Origin: Dunaliella salina
Lineage: Eukaryota > Chlorophyta > Chlorophyceae > Chlamydomonadales > Dunaliellaceae
NCBI GenBank assembly: GCA_002284615.2
Contig: MU070076.1
Location: forward strand, 19,811 to 49,039
Direction of reading: 5' to 3'
DNA: 29,229 bases
A program made the position numbers and the translations under genes. Below the pieces are notes generated by a model. It ran no database searches. It was not told the DNA's origin and saw nothing but the letters and a program-made list of their open reading frames with translations. Within the stretch, counting starts at the first letter, position 1. Every line of letters starts with the position of its first letter. This document shows, piece after piece, positions 1 to 29,229 of the stretch.

Positions 1-43
<43 letters not shown>
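1..43. repeat. (TG)n microsatellite at window start
   Basis: Pure TG dinucleotide run that continues past the left edge. The window also ends in a TG-rich run, so both limits may have been set by simple repeats. Confidence 0.95.
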
Positions 44-48
<5 letters not shown>

Positions 49-61
49 CAAAAATGGGTGT

Positions 62-541
62 TCAGATAGGAAGTCCATACTGATCGTGTGATGGACGTGC
101 AGTGCGTATGCTTAGGCCTCCTCTGTAGTCACTATCAGCTCGCATAATCATGGATCTCAAGCAGAAGCAAGCAACCTCATGGTTCCCAGCTGCAACTGCT
201 TGGTGAAAATAGTTTTGCATGTCCACGCTCTCCTCGAGAGCCGCAACATAGGCCTCAGCACACTCTTGTCGCCACTTCAAAACCATCTTGCTTCCACAAC
301 CTCTGGATCCAGGAATGCACACGTGATTCCTGCTCATTGCCCAATCTGCATTCATCAAACCAGCGGCAGACACAGCAAAGCTCATACTTATGGGAATGTG
401 ATCACTTATGTAAGGAACATCCATGATATCTGTGTGCATCACCACTCCAAACACCTTGTCCGAAATGACCATGTGATCTGGTCTGCTGCTACCCAGTCTG
501 GTGGCATTCAAAATAGTGTATCGTGTGTGTGGTGATAACCG
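62..541 (-). mobile_element. LINE remnant: end of APE-type endonuclease domain
   Basis: An open minus-strand frame carries the pattern that closes apurinic/apyrimidinic-type endonuclease domains of non-LTR retrotransposons: SRPDHMVISDKVFG, then about 15 residues later ISDHIPISM. The SDH triad near the domain end holds the catalytic His in the APE family. About 150 codons are open with no reverse transcriptase beyond them, so this is a fragment. The upstream side runs into a CAG-rich tract in another frame, which interrupts the element. The family assignment rests on motif recall. The host gene is unrelated. Confidence 0.5.
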
Positions 542-579
542 TTGCCACCCATTTTAACCTACGCACCGTCTCCAGCTCC

Positions 580-930
580 AATATCAGCTGCAGCTGCAGA
601 CCCACCAGCAGAGCCACCAGCAGCATCAGCATCAGCACCAGCATCAGCACCAGCACCAGCACCACCAGCAGCAGCAGCAACCTCATCTTCCTCGTTAGCA
701 GCAGCAGGAGCAGCAGCAGGAGCAACAGCAGCAGCAACAGCAGCACCAGCACCAGCAGCAGGACCAGCAGCAACAGGAACAACAACCAAAAACCACGAGA
801 GCACCCCCCGCAACAGCAGCAGCAGCAAGCACAGGCCATCCATGCCACTCTGGAAGACACAGCTTGGGTGGCACATCCCAACAGACCCTCCATTCGACAG
901 CAGCAGGAGCAGCACACGGAGTATCAAGAG
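580..930. repeat. CAG/CACCAG-rich low-complexity tract
   Basis: Long run of CAG, CAC and AGC triplets. It gives Ser-, Ala-, Gln- or Leu-rich frames on both strands, and those open frames are products of composition rather than genes. It directly abuts the LINE endonuclease fragment. Confidence 0.85.
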
Positions 931-942
931 CAACAAAACAGT

Positions 943-1012
943 GGGCAAGGGCATGATGGGAGCCTTCAGGAACCTCTCATTTGGCATTCCACCCATGGTC
1001 ATATGAGCCTCT
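943..1012 (+). repeat. Dispersed repeat module R1, copy a
   Basis: About 70 bp starting GGGCAAGGGCATGATGG and ending CATATGAGCCTC. It is nearly identical to 1555-1624 and directly precedes module R2 copy a. Confidence 0.8.
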
Positions 1013-1278
1013 CTTCCAAAAGACTCACGGTCAGACTGGTGACAGCCATCCAGCTTTCTACGACCCAGGCTGTAAGACAAGCAGCCTGGCACCAGTGTGC
1101 CTGCTCTGCTATTACCCTTGCTTTAACATCCCTGCCAGCGCCTGACCCAGTCCCTGGGCCAACCACCTAATCATTTCAATGGTTAGTTCCTCCCTTGCCG
1201 GATTCACAAGATATGGGGACTCCGGTGGAATAACAAGTGGAAGGAGACCTGGTGGCACCTGCCCCTGCATGGGATCCA
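1003..1278 (+). repeat. Dispersed repeat module R2, copy a
   Basis: About 270 bp from ATGAGCCTCTCTTCCAAAAG to CCCCTGCATGGGATCC. It is repeated in the same orientation at 2618-2868 with scattered substitutions and a short indel near the middle. In one frame of copy b the segment W-HLPLHGIPG is weakly reminiscent of the post-RT region of algal LINEs, but copy a is interrupted. Probably a fragment of a longer retroelement. Confidence 0.75.
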
Positions 1279-1554
1279 GGTTTGACAGGTTCCGTGTGCC
1301 CAAAGCGGAAGCACTCGTTTGATGCTTTTTCCCAAATACTCTCTTCAGTTTGGACTGGCTCCGCGTATAGTGATGCCCAGAAATTCAAGGAAATTACGCG
1401 CTATCCGCACATGGTCCCGGGTTGCGATTTGGTGCCCATTTTGCTTACTTTCGCATTCCAGCACACCTTCCCCGCAGCCTACGCACCCCCATCACAGCTT
1501 CTAGGCACGCGTACTGATGACTGTTGACCCAGGTAAGCACCCCACACAAAAAAA
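1279..1554. other. Unassigned single-copy stretch
   Basis: No recognisable gene, motif or repeat seen. The open frames here are short and lack protein-like composition. Confidence 0.5.
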
Positions 1555-1624
1555 GGGCAAGGGCATGATGGAAGCCTTCAGGAACCCCTCATTTGGCATT
1601 CCACCCTTGGTCATATGAGCCTCC
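1555..1624 (+). repeat. Dispersed repeat module R1, copy b
   Basis: Direct repeat of 943-1012 with a few substitutions. Here it is not followed by R2, so R1 and R2 break apart as separate modules or a deletion has occurred. Confidence 0.8.
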
Positions 1625-1957
1625 AAGTCCCTGAAAACATCTCTCGAGCTCTTCCAGACTGGGTTTTCTCAAATGGCTCTGCCTCACCTGCACGGCACCA
1701 AAGCCGCCCTGATGCTCTCTTTGTGCGCCCTATCCCAGGCAGACAAGCCCACCTTGATCCTTCCAAGATCCCCCCACAGGATAGGGACATCCACCTCGTT
1801 GAACTTCAATTCGAATTGTGCCCTGACACAAATCCTTTCATCACTTTAAAAGGTGCGCAGGCTCAACATTAATGGAATATTCCCACATCATAAACAGACT
1901 TAAAACACGCACCTTATGAAACCCAAACAGGAATAACAGAGTTGTTGTTTTACATTT

Positions 1958-2024
1958 GTTAGGGGTTCTTCCCTTAATGCACGTGGCCTTTGGCTTGCAT
2001 AGACTTTTCTTTCCCTTTTCTTTT
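1958..2024 (+). repeat. LINE-like 3' end module, copy a
   Basis: Begins GTTAGGGGTTCTTCCCTT, then a GCACG-GGCCTTTGGCTTGC core, and ends in a CTTTTC-rich tail. Two more copies lie at 2547-2616 and 22492-22562, all in plus orientation. A shared 3' end with a pyrimidine tail suggests 5'-truncated retroelement insertions. Confidence 0.65.
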
Positions 2025-2177
2025 AATGTGTGTGTCTCGTGTGTGATGGCAGTGCCTTTCATGTCCTACTTCAGTATACTGCAGACTTCTGATTTCATAA
2101 GCTGAGCATCCAGACTGAATGGCTGAAGGCTTCATATCCTATTGTAAACCTTGTAAACTTTTTCTTTTGATAACAAA

Positions 2178-2350
2178 GTGACTTTGCACATCATCTTCAT
2201 TGGTGTAGGTGGCACAATTTACAATGATTATACAATTACACCTCTTATACATCTGGGCCTGACCAAACTAAAAGCAAAATCGCTAGCATCCCAGCTTAGG
2301 GACCATGCCATCCAAAGCTTATCCACCATCATGAACACTAGACATGCACT
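2178..2350 (+). mobile_element. LINE ORF2 C-terminal remnant (plus copy)
   Basis: The translated frame carries FIGVGGTIYNDYT followed by LIHLGL and K-LASQL. The same protein pattern (LLGVGGTIYTEHT then FIHLGL) occurs on the minus strand at 4750-4989. Two divergent copies conserved at protein level indicate descent from a coding mobile element. A short tail with a conserved G-G-Y and LGL pattern resembles the C-terminal tails of some retroelement polyproteins. That assignment is inference from pattern, with no search behind it. Confidence 0.45.
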
Positions 2351-2546
2351 TTGCTTTCAGGGGGCATCTGGGAGGGGGGTTGCTGGGCGCGCGGAGGCGG
2401 CTGAGGATGGAAGAAGGAGAGTCCGAGCGCTCAAGGGCATGGCAAGCAATCCTCCGGATCCCCATCAATTTTGTCTCTTGCTCTCTCTCCTAGGCTAGTT
2501 TTGTCTAGTTTAGGTAGAGGGCCCCCTGGTGAGGCCTCTAACTTTT

Positions 2547-2616
2547 GTTAGGGGTTCTTCCCTTAATGCACGCGGCCTTTGGCTTGCGTAGACTTTTCTT
2601 TTCTGTTTCTTTTCTT
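2547..2616 (+). repeat. LINE-like 3' end module, copy b
   Basis: Second copy of the GTTAGGGGTTCTTCCC module with its CTTTTCTTTTC tail. It lies downstream of the plus-strand LINE tail at 2178-2350 and runs straight into R2 copy b, so the two repeats are juxtaposed or belong to one composite element. Confidence 0.65.
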
Positions 2617-2617
2617 T

Positions 2618-2868
2618 ATGAGCCTCCCTTCCAAAAGATTCACGGTCAGACTGGTGACAGCCATCCAGCTTTCTACAATCCGGGCTGTAAGACAAGCAGC
2701 CTGGCACCAGTGTGCCTGCTCTGCTATTACCCTTGCTTCAACATCCCTGCCAGCGCCTGACCCAACTAATCATTGACCTCCCTAGCCGGATCCACAAGAT
2801 ATGGGGACTCCGGTGGAATAACAAGTGGAAGGAGATCCGGTGGCACCTGCCCCTGCATGGGATCCCAG
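2618..2868 (+). repeat. Dispersed repeat module R2, copy b
   Basis: Second copy of the 1003-1278 module, same orientation. The plus frame over its right half reads RIHKIWGLRWNNKWKE and then WHLPLHGIPG. This could be a decayed retroelement coding segment, but no catalytic motif is present. Confidence 0.75.
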
Positions 2869-3751
2869 GGGCGGGCGGCCACAGCATCCCATGGGCAAGA
2901 TTGCGTGTGTGGTTGGAACACTGCAAATGCAGCCTGCTCCTCTGTCTAAGCCCTCGAACAAAGAGAGCACGTTTTCTGGTCGTGTACATGCCCTGACTAC
3001 CTTAGGACTTTTAGCAGAGAACCTGCCCGGTAGCTCCAGGTTGCTTCCCTCTCATGCTTGGCTGCTTATCCTTCCGCCCCCAAGCTTAAATCCCCGGGTG
3101 TGGTGGGTTGCCTGCCTTCGTGCTCTGACTGCCATGCTGAAGCTGAGGCCCACAGGTAATCAAAACTTCAAGGAGCGGTGCTCAAAATTCATGTTTATAA
3201 ATGTAATTACGGGTATCCAAGGCTTTGTGACTTGCCAAGGGCGGCAGTCCTCTTTGGCAAATTATCTACCACATGACCATCCCTTTACTGCTAAAGGTAA
3301 CGACGGAACCCTAGTTGTTTCACAACTTCCCCAGTTGAACATTTTGGGTGTGGGCTTGGAACTTGCTTTCTGCACAGTTGTGCTAACATGACGCTCCTTG
3401 CCTGCACAATTTTCTAGGCACCTTTCAGAAACTTTGCCGAACTGCCAGTGCTCTCCTCCTGGAGACCATCTCCTTGTGTGTCTTTCTGTGGTCGTAGCCA
3501 AGTTCTAATGGGACATTGCTACGTCCTGATAATTAAAAAGTGTAAAACAAACAAACAAACAATTCCTTTGGATTGTTTTGCAAGCAATACTGTGACGCCA
3601 AGTTGTTATGCTACAAATAACGGGGCAATTGGCAACCTAGGGAAGAAACCAATTGAAAAGACGTGCAGAGGCACTTTATTACTCCTATGCAATTTCTGCG
3701 ACCCATGGCTTTGAAGTCTGGTTTGATTTGAGCATGCTCTGCGTAGTGGTG
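2869..3751. other. Unassigned stretch
   Basis: Nothing convincing seen on either strand. Open frames are short, without recognisable domains or splice-supported structure. A short AAAC run occurs near 3546. Confidence 0.5.
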
Positions 3752-3823
3752 GAGCCTGGTGTGGCCTATTTGGATCATCATTCCTTTGGGACGAGGAGGT
3801 CGTGGGTTCGTGATGGTTCATTA
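3752..3823 (+). mobile_element. tRNA-Pro-like SINE head (pseudo-tRNA)
   Basis: An A-box-like TGGCCTATTTG at 3762 lies 43 bases before the B-box-like GGTTCG at 3805, the normal tRNA spacing. An anticodon-loop-like CTTTGGGAC between them gives the anticodon TGG (Pro). The T-stem does not pair well, so this is a degenerate tRNA-derived promoter as found in SINEs, not a functional tRNA. The SINE's 3' end was not determined. Confidence 0.45.
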
Positions 3824-4169
3824 CTATGTTCGCACCGAGAATGTTCCTTACCGTGATGCTTGGGGCTTAGTTCCCCTTGCGTACCTTTTGCTTTGAGCAT
3901 GCTCAGCTGATGCGATATCCCAAGTGATGCAGGGCCTGTCAGAACATAATTTTTGTTCAACAAAGTGGAATGATCTTGTGGCATCTCGGAAGGATCAAGT
4001 CGGATATGTCTGCCTGCCAGGCTGGGATATGATGCACAAAGCACCTTCAGGGCGACTTTGATATCAGGCAGCACGCTGCGTGGTGCAGTGGTGTTCCTTT
4101 GGGATCGGGACATCCTGGATCTGTTTCTTCTAGAATACCCTCGTTTAAACAAATACAGCGTCACACCCT
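3824..4169. other. Possible SINE body, otherwise unassigned
   Basis: Follows the tRNA-like head and may hold the rest of the SINE. A minus frame stays open through it but shows no recognisable protein. Confidence 0.3.
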
Positions 4170-4339
4170 CTCCTCTCCTTTCCTTTCCTTTCCCTTCCTT
4201 TCCTTTCCTTTCCTTTCCTCACCTTTCCTTTCCTTTCCTCACCTTTCCTTTCCTTTCCTTTCCTTTCCTTTCCTTTCCTTTCCTTTCCTTTCCTCACCTT
4301 TCCTTTCCTTTCCTTTCCTTTCCTTTCCTTTCCTTTCCC
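4170..4339. repeat. (TTTCC)n microsatellite
   Basis: About 170 bp of TTTCC pentanucleotides broken at intervals by CTCACC. It is a strict pyrimidine/purine strand-asymmetric tract, and the FLSFP-type open frames across it are artefacts of the repeat. Confidence 0.95.
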
Positions 4340-4507
4340 TTGATGTCAAGTGGAAGCCACAGCACCGTCAGAGGGAAACCAATCAGGATTGCACACAAGC
4401 TTGTGGCTGGTGCACTCTTCTTTACCTGAGTGAAGTCAGACAAGCAGACATCCTTGGCAGGCTAAACCTTCAAAATCTGAAAACTGTTGCAACCAAGTAA
4501 AGAAAAG

Positions 4508-4673
4508 AAAAACTACATAGGCAGAGAAACTCTCCCTACATCAACTAAGGAAAAGGTGACACATTGGCTCAAAAAAAGAGCCGTGTGCCCCCTTCACCAC
4601 AAGGTATGAAAAAGAAAATGCTAATGTGGGTGTGGGGGGTTACTAGAAGCACCTGGCTCCAGAGCCTGGCTGT
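4508..4673 (-). repeat. LINE 3' UTR-like repeat (minus copy)
   Basis: Reverse-complement match to 24429-24612. Shared landmarks are GGTGCTTCTAGT, ATTAGCAT-TTCTTTTTCATAC, GATGTAGGGAGA and CTCTGCCTATGTAGTT, then a CTTTTC tail. It lies just downstream, in minus orientation, of the LINE C-terminal remnant at 4750-4989, which suggests that it is that element's 3' untranslated end. Confidence 0.65.
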
Positions 4674-4749
4674 GTTAAGTATTTTTGGTTTCAATAGCGC
4701 GGCGGATGGTGACTAGTTTGTGGGCATATTGAACAGAATGCGCATGAAG

Positions 4750-4989
4750 TTAATGAGCAAGCTTCGTGGCACGCTGGTGATCCAATCCTAGATGTATGAA
4801 TTGCTTCAGGGTATGCTCAGTGTAAATAGTTCCACCTACACCCAGGAGAATAGGGTGAATTGTAACAGCTTTAGCGTTAATAAGTTTACAAAGGTCTGCA
4901 TGCTGCTGCTTTGCTGCGTTCAACTGAAGTACATAAGAAAAGCCAAGATCAGAATGAGATCTTTGACAGTCCACAGGAGGTACACTCAA
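4750..4989 (-). mobile_element. LINE ORF2 C-terminal remnant (minus copy)
   Basis: Minus frame with LLGVGGTIYTEHT, FIHLGL and a K-LAH ending at a TAA stop. The plus copy at 2178-2350 continues past this point, so this copy probably carries a premature stop. It sits between the stop codon of the TPR gene and the repeat at 4508-4673. The gene's polyadenylation site may therefore lie inside this insertion: a TGTAAA on the minus strand at 4884-4889 is one candidate, unproven. Confidence 0.45.
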
Positions 4990-5105
4990 GACATAGTGCT
5001 AGCTCTTTCCTGAACGTGGCATCACGGAATCTGAGTACAACACAAGCTTCAAGAATCACACGCTTTCCCTCAAAGCGCTCATGACTATCCAGATTCCGAT
5101 AGATG

Positions 5106-24942
<19,837 letters not shown>

Positions 24943-25095
24943 GCTGCAATCCAGAAAAAGATTGAAATTGGCAACATATTGAGTGTTGATCTCCACAAAC
25001 CAAAAATTTCCTTCTGAAAGGTGCTTTTGAGGAGAGCCACACCAATGAGCCCCCACCAGACTGTCCAGCATTGCTGAAATGGCGGTCATTTTCAA

Positions 25096-26290
25096 TCATC
25101 TTTAAAGTGGGTGGTCTAGCAATGCAGCCTGAACCCCCCTTGACAACTGTTGCAAAACAGCGCAAACACGCTTGACAGGCACAGTTACATATTTGTATGC
25201 AAACACACACGTACTGTACTTGCACATATACACTGTATGTAATAGTTAAATTAGTACGAGCTGAATAAAAAGGAATAAACGCAAAAGGGTTTTGAATAGT
25301 GTCATCTCCTTCTCTATTTATAATTTGGAACAAAGACACCAGTGCTAATTCTGTTAGGGCTGAGTTCTCCTGTAGGAAATAAAGGGTTTTTCCAAGTCCC
25401 CATTTGAACGAAGGGGCCAGTGGATGGATTTTATAATCATTGAAAGTATCTATAAAGTATGTATGTATACACACAAATAAAGTATATTATACTTTATAAT
25501 ATATGTACTGTATATACTGTATATACTTTATAATGTATGTGAAGTACACACACAAAGTGTATGAACATAAATATATAGTATCATACTCTATATGATATAG
25601 AGTACACAAATTAATATATAATATATATTGACATACGATTATGTATTATCATTTATAAGTATAGAAAATACACGTACCATAGAAAATTGTACTCATCCCG
25701 CTCCCCCTCAAAAAATATTTTATGCAACCACGCACCAACCACGCTACCCCGAAATAAATATTTTACACATCTGCGCATCAACCGCGCAGAGCTATCGCCC
25801 TCATGGATCCAGAAGTTTACATTCACTTCTCTCTTCTGCTGCAGCTGCTTCTTCTTGTGCTTCTGCATGGGCTTGCATATGCATGGGGTTGCATGGGTGC
25901 CAGAGGGTGTCACAGTTTGCACATAGTCCCGGTTATGCATTTCAGACAGCCTGCTCAGTTGATAAGCTAACAGGCAGCAAAAGTGTGAATACCGCACACT
26001 AAGAACACACCAGGCTTGGCATTGCACTCTTTGTCTTAAGCTGTTGCTGCAAGTTGTGGCTTGAACTTGCCTAAGTCCTGCATGGCGTCCTTTTGTGGGC
26101 CAATAGCTGCAGGAGCGGCTGCTGCCGGAACATCGGATAAATCTGGGTTAAAGCGCTTTCTGACCACTTATACCTATCTCATTTTCCAACACAACCACGG
26201 AAAACCATGCATCCTTGAAACCAACATTTTGTTTACCATCACGCAGTCACCACGCAGGGCCAAAAACGATTTATTTTCTTTACAGTATGT
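25096..26290. other. Upstream region of the gene, unassigned, with AT-rich patch
   Basis: About 25440-25640 is strongly AT-rich with overlapping palindromes of TATA-type words (for example AAAGTATATTATACTTT). It lies 0.5-0.7 kb upstream of the probable start on the minus strand. It could hold the promoter, but no defined core element can be singled out. The rest shows no gene. Confidence 0.4.
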
Positions 26291-26991
26291 CAGGAGGATT
26301 AAAAAAATAATTAGTGTATGTCGTGTCAAAATTCTCAGAGGGAGGCCCAAAAGGACCACCCAACCCCCCTCCCCCCCAAATACTGCCCCCCTCCTTACAA
26401 TAAGGGTACCAACCTGCTCCTTTCTTAAATAGCTATCAACCTGCACACTCGTCGCAGTCAAACATTATGTTGGAGCAGAGTTGTTGGGCAAAAACTGTTG
26501 AACAGACGCCCATGCAAACCTGCCCTTCCAGGCACCCACAACTGGCTTGCAAGTCCATAAACTGCCCTTCTGACTTCACCATGCAAGGACGTATTATAGA
26601 TTGTGACTATCATGGAAGTTTGGATTTGTTTGCTGCATGTATGCCTAAACACTCCCAGCAACCTGTATTCATGTGCATGTGGCACTGACTCTGATCCATG
26701 CACAGAGACTCCTGCTTTTACCCGGTTTGCTCAAAGAGGGTGCCAATTGACAGTTCTCAAGCTCAGGACTCCATTGGTATTTTTAAAACTTTGAGAAAGT
26801 GGCTCAGAAAAATTTTGGAGGGGGGGTTCCAAAAAGTCCAAACCCCCTCGAAGGACCACCCACCAACCACCTTCTCTGATTGGACCCATACATACATCAA
26901 TTGAATCCTCTCGTTCTCAGGATTCCGAATATGTAGTTTTAATTTGGATTGAAACATGACGTACAAAAGTTATGCAGGCTGGTGCCTCCTG
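26291..26991 (+). mobile_element. CAGGAGG-ended element, copy 1
   Basis: 701 bp from CAGGAGG to CCTCCTG, flanked by AGTATGT and GGTATGT (6 of 7 match), a possible target duplication. Near-identical in content to 27019-27709. Short open frames inside are not protein-like, so it is non-autonomous. Confidence 0.75.
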
Positions 26992-27018
26992 GGTATGTAT
27001 AGAAATTTATAGTATTTA

Positions 27019-27709
27019 CAGGAGGCCCCCCAAAAAAAAGTAGTGGACGTCATGTCAAATTCTCGGCGGGAGGCCCAAAAGGACCACCCACCCCTCTTCC
27101 CCCCAAATACTGCCCCCCTCCCCACAATAAGGGTACCAATCTGCTCCTTTTTTAAATAGCTATCGATTTGCATACTCATCACAATCAAACATTGAGTTGG
27201 AGCAGAGTTATTGGGCAAAAACTAGTGAATGGACGCCCATGCAAACCTGCCCTTCCAGGCACCCACAACTGGCAAGTCCATAAACTGCCCTTTTGACTTC
27301 ACCATGCAAGGATGTATTATACATTGTCACTGTCATGGAAGTTTGGATTTGTTTGCTGCATGTATGCCTTCACACCCCTAGCAGCCTATGCCCATGCGCA
27401 TGTGGCACTGGCTCTGATCCATGCACAGAGACTCCTGCTTTTACCCAATTTCCTTAGAGAGGGTGCCAATCGACAGTCCTGAAGCTCAGGAATCCAATGA
27501 TATATTTAAAACTTCGAGTTAGTGGCTCATAAAATTCTGTAGGGGGGGTCCCAAAAAGTCCAGACCCCCTTGGACCTCCCACCAACCACCCTCTCCGATT
27601 GGACCCATATATATACCAATCGATAGCTCTCAACCTTAGGATTCCGAATATGTAGTTTTATTCGGATTGACACATGACGTCCAAAAGTTATGCAGACTGG
27701 TGCCTCCTG
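27019..27709 (+). mobile_element. CAGGAGG-ended element, copy 2
   Basis: 691 bp, bounded by CAGGAGGC and GCCTCCTG and flanked by a perfect 7-bp GTATTTA repeat. A GGACGTCATGT motif occurs in inverted orientation about 30 bp inside each end. Same orientation as copy 1 and only 27 bp from it. Confidence 0.8.
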
Positions 27710-27727
27710 GTATTTACATAATATACC

Positions 27728-28345
27728 CAGAGGTGGGCGGCGGGCCCAAGTCACTGAAGATGTTCTTTCCCACCAAAATTTTTCAAATCTGACCATGCCA
27801 ACCATTGTAATACCAATAAAAATTATGTTCACCAAAAAAAGGAAATTGGAGGACCCCAGATCGCTCTCCTGGCCTCAGATCACACTAAAATGGCCCACAG
27901 CTCCACCTTGGGACCATTTTTCGCTCCCAAATTTTGTTTTCATAACACCTGTATAAATTGCTCACACACTACGTATTCAAAATAGGAAAGGAGGTCAAAA
28001 ATTGACCTTTTTGGCACCCCCTCGCGCTGGATCTTCTCTAAGGGAAATGGCTGAAATTCTGTATTTCATCAACCACTGGGTCTTTTCACTCCATTTTTTT
28101 TGCGATGATATTTTTCTATTACAAGGACTCCAACTTACCCAAAGTCACCCAATAGGAGGTCAGATATGGAGTTCTGGTGGTGAAAAGTAGGGTTCACGTT
28201 TTGGCAGAAGTGGCCCCGAGTTGCACTTTTCAAATTCAAGAGCTATACTTTTTGATGCTAAACACATAAAGTGCAAAGTGGGGCCACTAAACTCAAGGAA
28301 CATTTCAAAAGTACCCCTTTTTGAGGCCGTCTTCGCCCACCTCTG
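27728..28345 (+). mobile_element. Intact hAT-like MITE, 618 bp
   Basis: Terminal inverted repeats CAGAGGTGGGCG at 27728-27739 and its complement at 28334-28345. Flanks are ATATACC and GTATACC (6 of 7 match). CAGAGGTGGGC-type ends are typical of hAT superfamily elements, whose usual duplication is 8 bp. It contains no long open frame, so it depends on a transposase elsewhere. Related fragments lie at 8166-8745 (inverted) and 19160-19400. Confidence 0.8.
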
Positions 28346-28659
28346 GTATACCCTGTGTAAATACCCTGATGATCCAAAATGTTACTTTAATTGAATTTCG
28401 GGACAGATTTTAGAACATTTTGTTCATGATGGGTCTGAGGTATCTCAAAATGGTTGTGATGTGGCCGGTCAACAGTGATGATGATCTCCCCCCCCCCCCC
28501 CAAAGGGAAGGAGCGCTCCCGTCCCCACCTGGACAGGAACGTTTTCGTGACGCAGGCAATTTTTTTCTTTAACTGATTTTTCAGGATGGCTTTTGGCGAA
28601 AATGATGCTGACACTAATGATATATGATTTCAAGTATTAGCAAATACTTCATATTATGC
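28346..28659. other. Unassigned stretch with poly-C run
   Basis: Begins with GGTATACCCTGTGTAAATAC, which is roughly the inverse of the GTATTTACATAATATACC left of the MITE. Contains a run of about 14 C near 28488. No gene seen. Confidence 0.5.
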
Positions 28660-29189
28660 GCCTGTTTTGGGCCCCCCCTCCAGATTTTTTGAGCCACTTC
28701 TACAGAACTCTAAACATACCATTGGATTCCTAAGCTCAAGAACTGTTGATTGGCACCCTTTTTGGGCAAATCGGGTAAAAAGAGGGGTCTCTGTGCATGA
28801 ATCAGATTTTGTGCGGGTGTTGGCTACAGGGGTTGTGGAGGCAAACATAGAACAACCCAATATAAACTTCCAGGCTAGTGATGATGTTTCCTGTGTGTGC
28901 ATGGTGATCTCACAAAGACACTAAAAGAACTTGCAAGCCAGTTGTGGTTGCCTGGAAGGGTAGGTTTGCATGGGCGTCCACTCCTCAGTTTTTGCTCCAT
29001 AACTCTGCTCCAACTCAATTTTTCATTGCGCTGAGTATGCAGACAGACACAGAATTTGAAAAGGGGCAGATCAGTACCCTTTTGGTCTTGGTGGAAACTA
29101 TATCAAGGGGGGAGGGGGGTTGGGTGGTCCATAGGGCCTCCCGCCCAGAAGCTCGGCATGGTGTCCACCACTTATTTTTCACCCTCCTG
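28660..29189 (-). mobile_element. CAGGAGG-ended element, copy 3 (inverted, truncated)
   Basis: Reverse-complement match to copies 1 and 2, ending at CCTCCTG (29183-29189), which is the same terminus as the left end of copy 1. The other end is missing about 180 bp. More diverged than copies 1 and 2 are from each other. Confidence 0.7.
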
Positions 29190-29197
29190 ACAAATAC

Positions 29198-29229
29198 ATG
29201 TGTGTATGTGTGTATGTGTGTGTGTGTGT
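29198..29229. repeat. TGTA/TG microsatellite at window end
   Basis: TG-rich run with TGTATG interruptions that continues past the right edge. Confidence 0.9.

Noticed and set aside
523..1170. Long overlapping open frames rich in Ser, Ala, Gln or Leu
   Set aside because: They come from the CAG/CACCAG tract and are open on both strands. There are no domains or splice support.
4058..4500. Open frames repeating FLSFP
   Set aside because: They arise purely from the TTTCC microsatellite.

Overview
The window looks like eukaryotic nuclear DNA. It has GT-AG introns with pyrimidine-rich acceptors, abundant microsatellites, tRNA-derived SINE-like sequences, LINE (non-LTR retrotransposon) remnants, and hAT-like elements with terminal inverted repeats. 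There are no operons or bacterial ribosome-binding sites. The species cannot be named from this window; an alga, another protist or an invertebrate with repeat-rich introns would all fit.

One protein-coding gene dominates. It lies on the minus strand from about 24.94 kb (probable start) to 5.106 kb (TGA stop). I rebuilt it from splice sites and reading phase. Seventeen exons join with every phase matching, giving about 1,679 residues. A further in-phase 105-bp exon (14783-14887) is probable and would make 18 exons and about 1,714 residues. Residue numbers in this annotation use the 17-exon model.

The protein has the layout of an NLR/STAND signalling ATPase. An alpha-helical N-terminal region of about 500 residues, matching no family I recognise, is followed by an NB-ARC-type NTPase. 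That NTPase shows an FVGR lead-in, a P-loop GSSGIGKTT, a degenerate Walker B/kinase-2, an RNBS-B-like segment and a GLPL-like CGRVPL. A winged-helix region and about eleven kinesin-light-chain-type TPRs follow. By analogy with other NB-ARC-TPR proteins it should act as an intracellular sensor that oligomerises on ATP exchange, but the ligand and output are unknown.

Layout from left to right. 1-5.1 kb holds a TG repeat, a LINE endonuclease remnant, a CAG-rich tract, dispersed repeat modules, a tRNA-Pro-like SINE head, a TTTCC microsatellite and a second LINE remnant. 5.1-7.4 kb is the TPR exon. 7.4-11.3 kb is an intron with a 68-bp triplication and a degraded hAT-like MITE. 11.3-14.9 kb holds NB-ARC/winged-helix exons, a (TG)n tract and a TCTGAWTCAGA-rich satellite. 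14.9-18.7 kb is an intron with minisatellites, a G4-capable tract and a 94-bp palindrome. 18.7-24.9 kb holds the P-loop and N-terminal exons. 25-29.2 kb is upstream DNA with an AT-rich patch, three copies of a CAGGAGG-ended element and an intact 618-bp hAT-like MITE. The transposon remnants appear to be passengers.
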